Positions 34,543-43,767 of a stretch of DNA of 57,692 nt are shown in pieces. The notes under the pieces were generated by a model that saw only the letters and a program-made list of their open reading frames with translations, made no database searches and was not told the DNA's origin. The position numbers and the translations under genes were made by a program. The stretch is from Verrucomicrobiia bacterium (lineage in GTDB: Bacteria; Verrucomicrobiota; Verrucomicrobiia; Palsa-1439), in assembly GCA_022072455.1 (NCBI GenBank), contig JAJVHY010000014.1, positions 1 through 57,692 on the forward strand, read 5' to 3'. The stretch's first letter is position 1. Each line of letters starts with the position of its first letter.

Positions 34543-36174
34543 TCAGGAGAATAAACGCCGGAATCGGTTCAGGGCGCGGCGGCTCATGGGCGTGACCGCA
34601 AGCTCCGCATTGCCGGCGTGGTAAATGCGGGTGAGCTCCTCGAAATACTCATCAGACTTTGCCGTTGGCCGGCTATCGGACCGTTGCAGTTCGTCATCGA
34701 GCAACGCGCGCAAGAACAACACGCGCCACCGCCACGCCACCCGTTTCTCCGCCGGCAACTGAGCGTCCACCCGCTGCAACCGCGCCACCGTCGCCCCGGC
34801 GCACGGGTTGGCCGGTACCGTGTAGATTCGCGGCAGTGGGTCAGCGAATCCGGTTCGCAGCGCTTCCGCAATGCCCGGCTTTTCGAGGCTGAGATGATTG
34901 ACGCCATCGTTCATCGCGCCCTCCAACGCGAACACGGCTTCGACGACCTCGTCAGCCACTGCAGGCGAGAATTCGGCGGCGGCGTATTCCCGGGCGATGT
35001 CGCGCAGGGGACGCCGGCGATCCCAACCGTGTTGGAGTTGCAGGATTTTGTTGAGGTCTTCGTAGATGCCCTCGGAGTAGGGAATCGCGGCGGTGATGCG
35101 GGGGTCGAGATTGTCCCAATACTTCTGCCAATGGGCGAGGCGCGGGTTCGCGCCGAACGCACCCCACGGCCACATGTTGACCATGCTGATCTCGGGGAAA
35201 CTGATTACCGGCAAGCCACCCGGCACGCCGTGTTTCAACGGATAATCGGGAAAACTCCCGGCATTGTCCGCCAACAGACAATCCACATACTTCGGAGCGC
35301 CGTGGGCGAAGGCCTTGGCCAAACCTTCCCACTCGCCATCAATGTGTTTGTCCAGATACCACGTCACCAGCATGAACTTGGCATTGGGAAACGACTGCTT
35401 CACCAACGGCGCGACCACTTCGCAGGTCCGCAAGTAACCGTTCGCGCCCCACGGCTTGCACTTTTGACAGGTGCAACCGCCTTGATCGTACGCGCCGAGC
35501 GAGAACAGCCCGAGGTTCAACCCACGAAACGCGTCGAGCATTTCCTGCCGATACCGGCAGATCAACTCCAACCCGCCCGGTTTGTTCGGGCAAATCTCGA
35601 CGCCATATGCGCCGATACCGCTCTTGTACCCATTCTCCCGCCAACGGAAATCGGCGCGCTGCTCCAGCGGACTGTTCGCGTACGCCTCGTTGGCCAACAT
35701 CGCCAAGCCCGACTGCATCCCGACACTTTCCGCCGTCTCCAACATCGCCCGCAGTCGCTGGATCATCGCCTGCGCTGCCGGATCGTTGATGCCGGTGTAG
35801 TGATGCATGTCGAACCAGACCATCAACAGATTGCAGCCCCAGAGCGCGAGTTCCTCGATATACCGGCACACGTCGGCGATGGGCGCGTCGTGGTAGTAGT
35901 TGTGGAAGTGCGTCGCGAAATACATCGGCCGCAACGCCCGGTCCGGCACCGAAGTCCCGCGCCATGCCGGCTCGCGCAGATGTTTTCCGACGCCGTAAAG
36001 CAACCCGCGTTCGTCGTTGCCGGTAATGCCGGTGTCGTCAATGCGAAAGCCTTCCGGACCAATCCCGGCTTGGATCTTGAGCTCGACATTGCCGGGAGGT
36101 GGCACGGAGCGCGCGAGTAATTCGAGGGTCTTTTTGACCAGCGGCGTCTGGCAAAGTGAGGTAGTCAAAGGCAT
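34543..36174 (-). CDS. Glycoside hydrolase-like protein (GH20/GH67-type fold), paralog C
   Basis: A 543-residue protein from ATG 36174. Compared with paralogs A and B the first ~30 residues differ (TTSLCQTPLVKKTLELLARSVPPPGN), then EGFRIDDTGITGNDERGLLYGVGKHLREP, MYFATHFHNYYHDAP, LMVWFDMHHYTGI, CPNKPGGLELICRY and DQGGCTCQKCKPWGANGYL align closely. The four-Cys GCTCxxC site is conserved in all three. No signal peptide. It lies 94 bases downstream of the LacI regulator stop region on the same strand and could be read from the LacI promoter. Confidence 0.75.
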   Translation of the reverse strand: MPLTTSLCQTPLVKKTLELLARSVPPPGNVELKIQAGIGPEGFRIDDTGITGNDERGLLYGVGKHLREPAWRGTSVPDRALRPMYFATHFHNYYHDAPIADVCRYIEELALWGCNLLMVWFDMHHYTGINDPAAQAMIQRLRAMLETAESVGMQSGLAMLANEAYANSPLEQRADFRWRENGYKSGIGAYGVEICPNKPGGLELICRYRQEMLDAFRGLNLGLFSLGAYDQGGCTCQKCKPWGANGYLRTCEVVAPLVKQSFPNAKFMLVTWYLDKHIDGEWEGLAKAFAHGAPKYVDCLLADNAGSFPDYPLKHGVPGGLPVISFPEISMVNMWPWGAFGANPRLAHWQKYWDNLDPRITAAIPYSEGIYEDLNKILQLQHGWDRRRPLRDIAREYAAAEFSPAVADEVVEAVFALEGAMNDGVNHLSLEKPGIAEALRTGFADPLPRIYTVPANPCAGATVARLQRVDAQLPAEKRVAWRWRVLFLRALLDDELQRSDSRPTAKSDEYFEELTRIYHAGNAELAVTPMSRRALNRFRRLFS

Positions 36175-36267
36175 GGGCGGATTTATTGCCGTCCGATTGA
36201 TTGGATGCAAGTCCGGTATTGGTGGGCTGCGCGGCCGGTCGTCTGACTGCCAATGACGGCCGGGGAC

Positions 36268-37392
36268 TTAGCGGCGCTCAGGAGCAGGGCGGGCCGGCAA
36301 GTCTTTCCCGCACGAGGTTCGCAGGATGATGCGGGACTGGAAAGTTTTGTGATGCGGATTCTTTTTGGGATGAGTGATGCGTTGGAAGATTTCGGACGTC
36401 GCGGCGGCACAAATTCCCCCGATATCTTGCTCGGCGGTAGTCAACCCAAAGGCCGGAAACTCACCGATCCGGTCATTGTCATAGCCGGTCACGGCGATAT
36501 TGTCTGGCACGCGGATGCCCACTTCCAAACCGGCGGCGATTAATTCGAAGGCTGACGCGTCATTCGTGCAAACAATGGCATCTGGCAGGGTGCCATGAGC
36601 AAAGAGGCGTTTGCAGAATTTGTAAACCGGCTTGTCGAGTGCGCTGTAGAGTTCCATATCCTGCATGACGGTTATCCCCAGCGGCGCAGCAGTGGCCGGC
36701 GATTGCTGAGGCCAGGCGGCAAAAAACTCGGCTTCGGTCATTCCGCGCCATTGGCCCTGGCCAGCAAATGCCGCGCGAAAGCCTTTGAGACGTTCGCCGA
36801 GTGCACGGTTTTGTTCCAAATCTTTCGCCGTCGGCCACAAGTGCAGAATGCGCCGATGTCCGACCTTGAGCAGATGTTGGGTGAGTGCCAGAAACGCCGC
36901 CTCAACATCATCACAGATAATGCTTGCTCCCGAGCGGGGTTCGCCATTGACCACCACGACCGGAATTCCGACGCGCGTGAGCATATCCACATGCTCTTTT
37001 TGGAAGACTTCCTGAATGTGGGAGATGATCACCCCCTCCACCCGGGCTTGGATCAATTCATCAATGACCCGCCGGACGCTTCCGCCGTGCCAGTTCATAT
37101 CCACGGCCAGGTAGTCGTATCCACGGGCGGAGACGTCGGCCGCCAAGGTGAGATTGGCTTTGTGAGCTGCCTCGATACCGGCGCCGAAATGAACAATTCC
37201 AATCAGGTTGCTGCGCTGCCGGCGAACTGTTTGGGCCGCTCGGTTTGGTTGGTAGCCCATGTCCGCCGCGGTTTTCAGGACGCGCTCCCGAGTGGCCGGG
37301 GCGTAACGCAAGCCGGGGCGTTCACTTAATATATTCGCCACGGTGGCAAGCGATAAATCCAGTCGTTCAGCAATCTGTCGTTGAGTGATCAT
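36268..37392 (-). CDS. LacI-family regulator, copy 1
   Basis: A 374-residue LacI/GalR regulator from ATG 37392. The N-terminal HTH (TQRQIAERLDLSLATVANILSERPGLRYA) and hinge (NRAAQTVRRQRSNLIGIV) are followed by a periplasmic-binding-like effector domain ending TGYDNDRIGEFPAFGLTTAEQDIG. A near-duplicate lies at 43768-44913 with the same recognition helix. Its promoter carries the GTAA-N8-TTAC operator at 37415-37430 placed exactly as at three other promoters, so it probably regulates itself. The effector may be a sugar or sugar phosphate from the glycan handled here. Confidence 0.92.
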   Translation of the reverse strand: MITQRQIAERLDLSLATVANILSERPGLRYAPATRERVLKTAADMGYQPNRAAQTVRRQRSNLIGIVHFGAGIEAAHKANLTLAADVSARGYDYLAVDMNWHGGSVRRVIDELIQARVEGVIISHIQEVFQKEHVDMLTRVGIPVVVVNGEPRSGASIICDDVEAAFLALTQHLLKVGHRRILHLWPTAKDLEQNRALGERLKGFRAAFAGQGQWRGMTEAEFFAAWPQQSPATAAPLGITVMQDMELYSALDKPVYKFCKRLFAHGTLPDAIVCTNDASAFELIAAGLEVGIRVPDNIAVTGYDNDRIGEFPAFGLTTAEQDIGGICAAATSEIFQRITHPKKNPHHKTFQSRIILRTSCGKDLPARPAPERR

Positions 37393-37414
37393 TGGGGCGG
37401 ATCTCGGCAGTTGT

Positions 37415-37430
37415 GTAAAAGCCCGTTTAC
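37415..37430 (-). promoter_or_regulatory. LacI-type operator A over the -10 of LacI copy 1
   Basis: Minus-strand 16-mer GTAAACGGGCTTTTAC. The -35 TTGACA is at 37452-37447, and the gap between them is exactly 16 bases. The palindrome (GTAA...TTAC, on the plus strand flanked by T and A to give TGTAAA...TTTACA) covers the expected -10 (TAAACG). The ATG is 22 bases downstream. Confidence 0.75.
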
Positions 37431-37508
37431 ATGTCGCCCGGTGCATTGTCAATGGAGGATTATCTGTACAAGCCGGAAGTTTTTCTTAGACAAGGTGACG
37501 GTTTAATT

Positions 37509-37524
37509 GTAAGCACGTTATTAC
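37509..37524 (+). promoter_or_regulatory. LacI-type operator B over the -10 of the DUF4091 operon
   Basis: GTAAGCACGTTATTAC, flanked by T and A (TGTAA-N8-TTACA). The -35-like TAGACA is at 37487-37492, gap 16 bases. The leader continues to ATG 37572, which has a good AGGAGAG site. The promoter is divergent from site A. Confidence 0.75.
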
Positions 37525-37571
37525 ATGATGCATATTGTTGTTGTGATTCATGATCATGGAGGAGAGATTGG

Positions 37572-39530
37572 ATGAGAACGATATTGCGCTCACTTGCCGG
37601 TGGATTGATTTTGTTGGTGTTTGCGGGCACGGCGCGAGCCGATGAGAGGTTGCGGTTAGTCGAATCCGCCGCCGGTGATTGTCAGCAACCGCAGTTCAAG
37701 GCGTACCTCACTGCGGTGGCGGCAAAATACCGCAGCGGTGAACTGGACAATACTGCCGCACAGGAAGTCGCGATCGCGCTTCAAGTGGCGAAAGATCTGG
37801 CGGCTAACCCGCAACTCGTACGCCCAACCGTTCCGTTTATCACGTATACCGTACCGGCGGTCAGCAATACCAAACGAACCCAGTTTGCTTATCCGGTCGA
37901 CGGTAGCTTGGCGGCGCCGATTCAGTTGGTGGTTGCCCAAGGAGAATATGAGCCGGCAGCGGTGGTATTTTATCCATTCGTAGCGGCGCAGCGGGTGGAG
38001 TTGCAGGTCAGCGATCTCGTCGGCAAGCAGGGCAAAATACCGGCGGTGGCGGTTGATTTGAAGATTGTGAAAGTTTGGTATCAGGCTGGGACGGCTTGGT
38101 ACAGTTACTTTGCCGATAGCACGGGTCGCGAACTCGTGCCGGAGCTGTTGCTGAACGACGAGACGCTCATCCAGGTCAACACCCGCAGCCGGGATAACTA
38201 TCTCCGGGTTGATTATCCGGCGCCGGCCGGCCCGGCTTATGTCTGGATCAGCAATCCGGTCAACATCAACATCCCGTTCAACGATAAGTTCGAGCCGGTG
38301 GCAGACGCCACGACCCTGCGCCCTTTCACACTCACGGCCGGCGAATGCAAACAGCTCTGGATCACGGTGGCGGCCCCCGCTGACGCCGCAGGACTTTACA
38401 CGGGGCAAATCGCGGTGACGGTGGACGGCCAACCGCAAGGGAGTCTGCCGTTGGAAGTCCGGGTGCTCCCGTTTTCGCTGCCCGATCCTAAGACCAATTA
38501 CGATCTGGAGCGGACATACTACGCGGGCATCTATAACCACAACCGGTTGGGAGAATACGTGAAGAAGAACGGTGGTGACTTGGTGAAAGCCAAGCGCCGG
38601 CTCTTGAACGAGTACACCAACATGCGGCAGCACAATGTCCTGTACCCCCACGTGCCCGATCTGATCCTTGGCGAAGAAAATCTGCTGGCCAGTCAGATGG
38701 AGATCTATCGGCAAGCTGGTCTGCGGACCGACGCCATTTTTGGCGCGATCCCGGCAATCCCGCCGTACGATTGGATGACCTCAGCCGACGTGACCGGTAA
38801 TCCGATTGCGAAACAACCGCTCCCGACCGCGCTGATTCGCCGGGTTGATGCCGGCTCCGCCCTGTTGACTGAAAAACTTGGGCTCACCAACATTTATTGC
38901 TTCGGCTGGGATGAACCAGCCATGCGGTTGCTCGTTGCCCAACGCAAGCCGTGGAAATATATCCACGACAAGGGGCTGAAGACCTATACCACCGGCACTG
39001 ACAAACATCTCATCTACGGCGGTTACAACGAGGACTTTGTCAACTACGGCGGGCGCTACTTCAAAGAAGCGGCTGACAAATGGCATGCGTTTGGCGGGCG
39101 CATCACCAATTACGCCGGACCGCATACCGGGCCCGAAAATCCCGACTTCGTCCGGCGCATCCATGGGCTGGATCTCTACATGGCGGACTTCGATGGCACT
39201 TTCAACTACAAGCTCAACGGCAGTCCTTGGAACGACTTTATCGGCACTGAATACAACTTTCGCAGTTTCAACTTGGTCTACCCCGGGATCGACAGGCCGA
39301 TTGACACCATTCAGTGGGAGGGCTTCCGGGAGGCCATTGACGATGTCCGGTATGCGACATTGCTCAAGCAACTGGCCCACCGAGTCATCGCCACCGGCAA
39401 GACCGAGAATATCTACCAAGGACGCATGGCGCTGCAATGGTTGGCGTTGCTCGACACGAAAACCTGCGATCTCAATGCGGCGCGGTTGGAGATGATCGCC
39501 TATATCCTCAAACTCAAAGCGGTAAACTAA
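37572..39530 (+). CDS. Secreted DUF4091-type glycoside hydrolase-like protein
   Basis: A 652-residue protein with a signal peptide (MRTILRSLAGGLILLVFAGTARADE). The N-terminal ~300 residues are beta-rich (VVAQGEYEPAAVVFYPF, LWITVAAPADAAGLYTGQIAVTVDG), then a TIM-barrel-like part with TNIYCFGWDEPAMRLL, and a C-terminal block IQWEGFREAIDDVRYATLLKQL that matches the DUF4091/GH123-like tail. Family members are predicted hydrolases of polysaccharides with amino sugars. First gene of the operon controlled by operator B; AGGAGAG lies upstream. Exported to periplasm or outside. Confidence 0.8.
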   Translation: MRTILRSLAGGLILLVFAGTARADERLRLVESAAGDCQQPQFKAYLTAVAAKYRSGELDNTAAQEVAIALQVAKDLAANPQLVRPTVPFITYTVPAVSNTKRTQFAYPVDGSLAAPIQLVVAQGEYEPAAVVFYPFVAAQRVELQVSDLVGKQGKIPAVAVDLKIVKVWYQAGTAWYSYFADSTGRELVPELLLNDETLIQVNTRSRDNYLRVDYPAPAGPAYVWISNPVNINIPFNDKFEPVADATTLRPFTLTAGECKQLWITVAAPADAAGLYTGQIAVTVDGQPQGSLPLEVRVLPFSLPDPKTNYDLERTYYAGIYNHNRLGEYVKKNGGDLVKAKRRLLNEYTNMRQHNVLYPHVPDLILGEENLLASQMEIYRQAGLRTDAIFGAIPAIPPYDWMTSADVTGNPIAKQPLPTALIRRVDAGSALLTEKLGLTNIYCFGWDEPAMRLLVAQRKPWKYIHDKGLKTYTTGTDKHLIYGGYNEDFVNYGGRYFKEAADKWHAFGGRITNYAGPHTGPENPDFVRRIHGLDLYMADFDGTFNYKLNGSPWNDFIGTEYNFRSFNLVYPGIDRPIDTIQWEGFREAIDDVRYATLLKQLAHRVIATGKTENIYQGRMALQWLALLDTKTCDLNAARLEMIAYILKLKAVN

Positions 39531-39543
39531 TTCTGGGGTAATT

Positions 39544-41430
39544 ATGCTACGTCACCATATCATCAGCATCGGACTGTTTGGGTTGAGTTTAGGGATGAGT
39601 CTGGCAGCCGATGACAAGCCGGGCGACCTGCTCAAAGCCGCCCAAGAGAAGGTCAAGGCCAAGGATTTGGCCGGAGCCGCAGAAATCTACGCCGGGATTA
39701 GCGCCGATCCAGCGGCCGGCAAGTCGGTGAAAACTCAGGCGATTAAAGGTCTGGCGTCCATTCTCATGGGGCGCGGGCAATTCGACGAAGCCCGGGGTGA
39801 GTATCAGAAGCTGCTGGCGCTGCCCGATCTCAAGCCAGCGGAACAAGCGGATGCTTTTATTTTAATCGGCCAAACTCATGACCGGCAGCAACGTTTCGCG
39901 GTCGCCCGAAGTGAGTATGCCAAAGCAGTTGGGCTGCCGGGCTTGGACGAAAAAAAGAAACTGGTGGCGTTGATTGCTTCCGCCAGGACATACCACCGCG
40001 AAGGCGATCTGGTGAATCTGAAGAAGGCGGTAGCCGATTTGGGACAGCCGGGCGATTTTTCGCTGTGCCGGGATTATGCGTTGCTCGCGGCCGAGAAGAT
40101 GCAACCGGCCGAGGAAGAAGCAGCTTGGACGCAAATTCTCGAAATGCCCAATCTGACCAATCCCCAGCGCGCGGAAGCCACATTCAAAAAAATAGATCTT
40201 CTAGCCACTGGTCAACGGATTGCCGAAATCAAACCACTGGCGGAGGCCGCGGCTACGAACGAGCAGCTCAATGCCGAACAACGCTTTCTCGCCGCGGTAT
40301 TGGTTGCCGGCTTGGCGTCGCCGCCCGGCAGTCCTGGCAACTTGGCGCCGATGCCGGCAACCAATCTCAATCCCGATCAGCAAGCCAAACTTTACGCCGA
40401 TGCCGCCAAGATTTTCATGCGTGCGCGGAACTACGCGGTGGCAAAGGCATTGGGACAGCAGGCGGACTCGCTGTTCCGGGCCATCCCGCAATACGTCTAT
40501 GATTGCCACTTCATGGACCAGTCGCCGTTTGGTGTGTCCGGGTGGCAAAATTCGGACATCGTGAAAGATCCGTCCCGCCGCGAATCCCGGTTTGAGGAAT
40601 ACAACAAGAAAGCCGCCGCGCTTCTGATCAACGATGTCAATCTGATGCGAGATACCGGTGCGGGGGATGCCAAACCTGCCAACATCCACTTTTTCATGGC
40701 CGCCGACCCGCGCGGTTGGCACATTTATGTTCAGTGTCAGGACGATCAAGTTGAACAAGTTTTGGCCGGCCTCACCCGCGGGGGGACCTTGGAGATGTAT
40801 TTCGCCCCCGGTCAAGGCGAGTGTTACTACCAATGGATGCTGCCACTGCCGGCCGGGCAGATCCAGTTTATCCCGTGGACGTCGCCGCACCGGCGCTATC
40901 GGAAGCTGGATGACTATCTGAAAACTGAAATTGCCCCGGTTCCGGGTGGGTTCGGGGTCTACCTGATGATTCCTTGGGAGCTGATTTACGACAAGCTGCC
41001 ACACGCCAATGAGCGCTGGACGTTCGGCTTGGTCAACTGGAGTCGCCATGGTGGGTTCACGTGGGGCAGTGGGCAGGTTCACGAATTGAACAAGTTCGGC
41101 AGGGTCCAATTCACCGGCATTGAAAAATACCGGCCGGCGATTGAACGGGCGTTGGTCATGAAAGCCTATGCCAAATACAAAACAACCGCCGCCACGGCCG
41201 CCACCTTCTGGAACGATGAAGTCAAAGGCGATCAGGTTTTCTTTGCCAAAATTCTCAAACCGAAAATTGACCAACTCAACGAGCCGGGGAAACTGGTCAA
41301 ACCGGAACTTACGGCCGCCGACGCCACCCGACTGTTTGCGACTGTCGTTCCGGACTGGATGGAATTTGAGTATCTGGTCGGTGAACTCCGCCGGGCTTAT
41401 CTCACGGAGCAACTGTTGCAACAGCCATGA
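39544..41430 (+). CDS. Exported TPR protein with C-terminal CBM9-like domain
   Basis: A 628-residue protein with signal peptide (LFGLSLGMSLAADD). Residues about 25-310 are helical TPR-like repeats (KAKDLAGAAEIYAGISADPA, GRGQFDEARGEYQKLLALPDLK, QQRFAVARSEYAKAVGLPGL). The C-terminal ~200 residues are beta-rich (HFFMAADPRGWHIYVQCQDDQVEQVLAG, FGVYLMIPWELIYDKLPHANERWTFGLVNWSRHGG), like the family-9 carbohydrate-binding fold. It starts 13 bases after the DUF4091 gene. Likely a glycan-binding scaffold at the cell envelope (inference). Confidence 0.72.
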   Translation: MLRHHIISIGLFGLSLGMSLAADDKPGDLLKAAQEKVKAKDLAGAAEIYAGISADPAAGKSVKTQAIKGLASILMGRGQFDEARGEYQKLLALPDLKPAEQADAFILIGQTHDRQQRFAVARSEYAKAVGLPGLDEKKKLVALIASARTYHREGDLVNLKKAVADLGQPGDFSLCRDYALLAAEKMQPAEEEAAWTQILEMPNLTNPQRAEATFKKIDLLATGQRIAEIKPLAEAAATNEQLNAEQRFLAAVLVAGLASPPGSPGNLAPMPATNLNPDQQAKLYADAAKIFMRARNYAVAKALGQQADSLFRAIPQYVYDCHFMDQSPFGVSGWQNSDIVKDPSRRESRFEEYNKKAAALLINDVNLMRDTGAGDAKPANIHFFMAADPRGWHIYVQCQDDQVEQVLAGLTRGGTLEMYFAPGQGECYYQWMLPLPAGQIQFIPWTSPHRRYRKLDDYLKTEIAPVPGGFGVYLMIPWELIYDKLPHANERWTFGLVNWSRHGGFTWGSGQVHELNKFGRVQFTGIEKYRPAIERALVMKAYAKYKTTAATAATFWNDEVKGDQVFFAKILKPKIDQLNEPGKLVKPELTAADATRLFATVVPDWMEFEYLVGELRRAYLTEQLLQQP

Positions 41431-42359
41431 GCGATTTTCGATTCTTGCCATCACCGTGGGTCCCTTTTCGCGACCCAGCCGTTTGCGAGCGGGTTCGCCG
41501 CATCAAACGGGCCGACATCGAGAAACATCCCAATCCCGATTTCCAGATCAAAGTGATGCCGGACAACATGTTTCCATTTCTCCATTTCAGTGACGCGCTG
41601 GCGCGGTTGATCGAGACGCGCGCCCACGGCGAGCCGTGCGTCTTCATCATGGGGAACCCGAACCCGGGCTACATCAACCTCGCGCACCTGATCAACCGGC
41701 TGCGTATCGACTGCCACCACCTCCATGTTTTCAACATGGATGAATGGGCGGATCAGGACGGCAACACCGCCCCGGAGAGTTATCCGCAAGGTTTCATGCA
41801 CGCGATGAAAAAATATTTCTACGCGAATCTCGATCCGGCGTTACGCCCTCCGGAACGCCAGATCGTCGGTCCCACAACCCAAAACATCAACGATTTCGGA
41901 AAAATGCTCGCCGACTTCGGCGGGGCCACTGCGTGTTACAGCGGCTCCGGTTGGACCGGGCACATTGCCTTTATTGATCCTGACGTCCCGGAATTTGCCG
42001 GGACATTGGACGAATGGAAACGCATGGGGCCGCGCATCGTCACCCTCAACCCGTTCACCATTGCGCAGAACTCACTGCATGCGAGTTTTGGTTTCAGCGG
42101 CGACATGGCCAACGTCCCGCCCAAAGCCGCGACCATCGGCCCCGCCGAAGTCCTCGGCGCCAAATACCGGCAAGACCACAACGCGCTGACAGTGGCCGGC
42201 TCCCACGTCTCGTGGCAACGCTTCATCACGCGCCTCATCGCCCACGGGCCGGTCACCCCCCAAGTCCCGGCCAGCATCCTGCAAACCGTCCCCACGAAAT
42301 TCTACATCTCCGAAACGGCGGCAGCCGATATTGAGCCGGTCTGGGGCAAGGGGTATTGA
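41427..42359 (+). CDS. nagB-like: NagB-like glucosamine-6-phosphate deaminase homologue, altered active site
   Basis: A 310-residue cytoplasmic protein of the NagB/6-phosphogluconolactonase fold. The proton-relay Asp is kept in FNMDEW (Asp105, Glu106), and His179 in the loop GHIAF is kept. However, compared with the NagB sequence GNDGHIAFNEP the loop reads SGWTGHIAFIDP: the Asp before GHI is Thr177, and the Glu is Asp184. It may act on a different amino-sugar phosphate. The N-terminal ~45 residues are extended relative to typical NagB. Its ATG overlaps the previous stop (ATGA), within the operator B operon. Confidence 0.75.
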   Translation: MSDFRFLPSPWVPFRDPAVCERVRRIKRADIEKHPNPDFQIKVMPDNMFPFLHFSDALARLIETRAHGEPCVFIMGNPNPGYINLAHLINRLRIDCHHLHVFNMDEWADQDGNTAPESYPQGFMHAMKKYFYANLDPALRPPERQIVGPTTQNINDFGKMLADFGGATACYSGSGWTGHIAFIDPDVPEFAGTLDEWKRMGPRIVTLNPFTIAQNSLHASFGFSGDMANVPPKAATIGPAEVLGAKYRQDHNALTVAGSHVSWQRFITRLIAHGPVTPQVPASILQTVPTKFYISETAAADIEPVWGKGY

Positions 42360-42361
42360 CG

Positions 42362-43696
42362 ATGCAGACGCTCCGCGCCGGTGCGGCCGCCGTCAATATT
42401 TCTCCGCGCCGCCCACTCTTCCTGGCGGGGTACCCCAACGGCGAACGCATCAGCACCGGCGTTCACGATCCGCTCCTGAGCTCCGCGCTTTGGCTGGATG
42501 ACGGCACCCGGGCGGTGATCTTCGTCGCCAACGATGTCATCTTCATTCCCAAGGCGCTGGCCCACCGGGCACGCCAGCGCATTGCGAAGCAGACTGGTGT
42601 GCCGGCCGGCAATATCATGATCACGGCCACGCACACGCACTCCGGGCCGGTCACCGTCGACCGGCAGCCGCGTCCGCCGGCTTCCGTGGTGCCGCCGCCC
42701 GATGCGCAATTTCTGGCGGAGTTGGAAGATGGAATTGTTCGCGCGGCCTGTGCGGCCCACCGGCAGGCCCGGCCTGCCGAGATTGGACTGGCGGTTGCCG
42801 ACGGGGCAGCGGTGGGAACAAACCGGCGAAATCCGCTCGGTCCCGCCAACCCGCGCGTGCCGGTCTTGTTGGTCCGGGGGGCAGCCGACCATGTGCCGCT
42901 GGCGCTGATGCTCGTCTGCAGCATGCATCCGACGGTGTTGCACGAGGATTCCAAACTGGTCAGCGCGGACTTCCCCGGCATGACCCGGCAGTATCTCCAA
43001 CAGCACGTGGTGGGAGAGGACTGTCCGGTGTTGCACCATACCGGGGCGGCCGGCAACCAAAGTCCCCGGCATGTGACGCGCGGAAATACGTTTGCCGAAG
43101 CCGAACGGCTCGGAGCACTTTTGGGCGCGGCCATCGCTCAGGCCGTCGCCGCAGTGGAATTCCATCGCGATCTACCTCTGGCCGTCGGCAGTGCGGAAGT
43201 GGATTTGCCACGACAACAGTTTCCAGCGGTACCCGAAGCCGAGGCAGATGAGCGGCGGGCGTTTGAGCGGCTGGAGGCAATGCGCCGGAACGGGGAACCA
43301 CGGGCGGCAGTCCGGACCGCGGAATGTGACTGGTTTGGCGCGGTTCGCCGTGCCGGGTTGGCGCGGTTGGCGGCGGGTGGTCGCTTGGAGGAGTTGGCGG
43401 CCGTCTGTTTGCCGGCGGAAATTCAAGTTATCTGCATCGGCCAATGGGCATTTGTCGGATGGCCGGGGGAGTTCTTTGTCGAGTTTGCCCTCGATTTGAG
43501 CCGGGCGCAGCCCAATGCGCATGTGATCGCGTATGCCAATGGTGAGACGAATGGTTACCTGGTGACAGCTGAGGCCGTCGCCGAAGGAGGCTACGAAGCG
43601 GCCAACGCCATTTTTCTGAGTCCGGCCAGCGGTGAGCGCGTGGTGGCTCAATCGCGGGAATTGCTGGCGCAGTTGCGGTTAGTCAAAGTCACTTGA
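42362..43696 (+). CDS. Neutral/alkaline ceramidase N-terminal-domain-like protein
   Basis: A 444-residue protein from ATG 42362, two bases after the NagB-like stop. Matches the neutral-ceramidase-like family that is frequent in planctomycetes and verrucomicrobia: INISPRRPLFLAGYPNG, HDPLLSSALWLDDG, ATHTHSGPV (zinc His), SMHPTVLHEDS, SADFPGMTRQYL, TGAAGNQSPRHV, GWPGEFFVEFAL. No signal peptide, so a cytoplasmic amidase or esterase is more likely than a true secreted ceramidase. In this operon it may remove an N-acyl group from an amino sugar (inference). Confidence 0.8.
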   Translation: MQTLRAGAAAVNISPRRPLFLAGYPNGERISTGVHDPLLSSALWLDDGTRAVIFVANDVIFIPKALAHRARQRIAKQTGVPAGNIMITATHTHSGPVTVDRQPRPPASVVPPPDAQFLAELEDGIVRAACAAHRQARPAEIGLAVADGAAVGTNRRNPLGPANPRVPVLLVRGAADHVPLALMLVCSMHPTVLHEDSKLVSADFPGMTRQYLQQHVVGEDCPVLHHTGAAGNQSPRHVTRGNTFAEAERLGALLGAAIAQAVAAVEFHRDLPLAVGSAEVDLPRQQFPAVPEAEADERRAFERLEAMRRNGEPRAAVRTAECDWFGAVRRAGLARLAAGGRLEELAAVCLPAEIQVICIGQWAFVGWPGEFFVEFALDLSRAQPNAHVIAYANGETNGYLVTAEAVAEGGYEAANAIFLSPASGERVVAQSRELLAQLRLVKVT

Positions 43697-43737
43697 AACG
43701 GATGAATAATCGGCGTTGACAAGGTGTTTTACTCAAA

Positions 43738-43753
43738 GTAAACACGATTTTAC
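43738..43753 (+). promoter_or_regulatory. LacI-type operator C over the -10 of LacI copy 2
   Basis: GTAAACACGATTTTAC. The -35 TTGACA is at 43716-43721 and the gap is 16 bases, as at sites A, B and D. It overlaps TAAACA (43739-43744), a -10 at 17 bases from the -35. A second small palindrome, TTTACTCAAAGTAAA, partly overlaps it upstream (43728-43742). ATG 43768 follows. Confidence 0.75.
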
Positions 43754-43767
43754 GTAATCAGTCGTAT

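Noticed and set aside
34618-36120. Long plus-strand open frame (500 codons) opposite hydrolase paralog C
   Set aside because: It mirrors the GC-rich codon positions of the real gene on the minus strand, has no recognisable domain, and similar shadows occur opposite the other paralogs.
39515-39546. GTAAACTAATTC...GGTAATTA before the TPR gene as a fifth operator
   Set aside because: Half-sites are not in the right orientation or spacing and no -35 lies 16 bases upstream.
43728-43742. Palindrome TTTACTCAAAGTAAA as a separate operator
   Set aside because: It overlaps site C, has no counterpart at the other three promoters, and the GTAA-N8-TTAC element fits all four.
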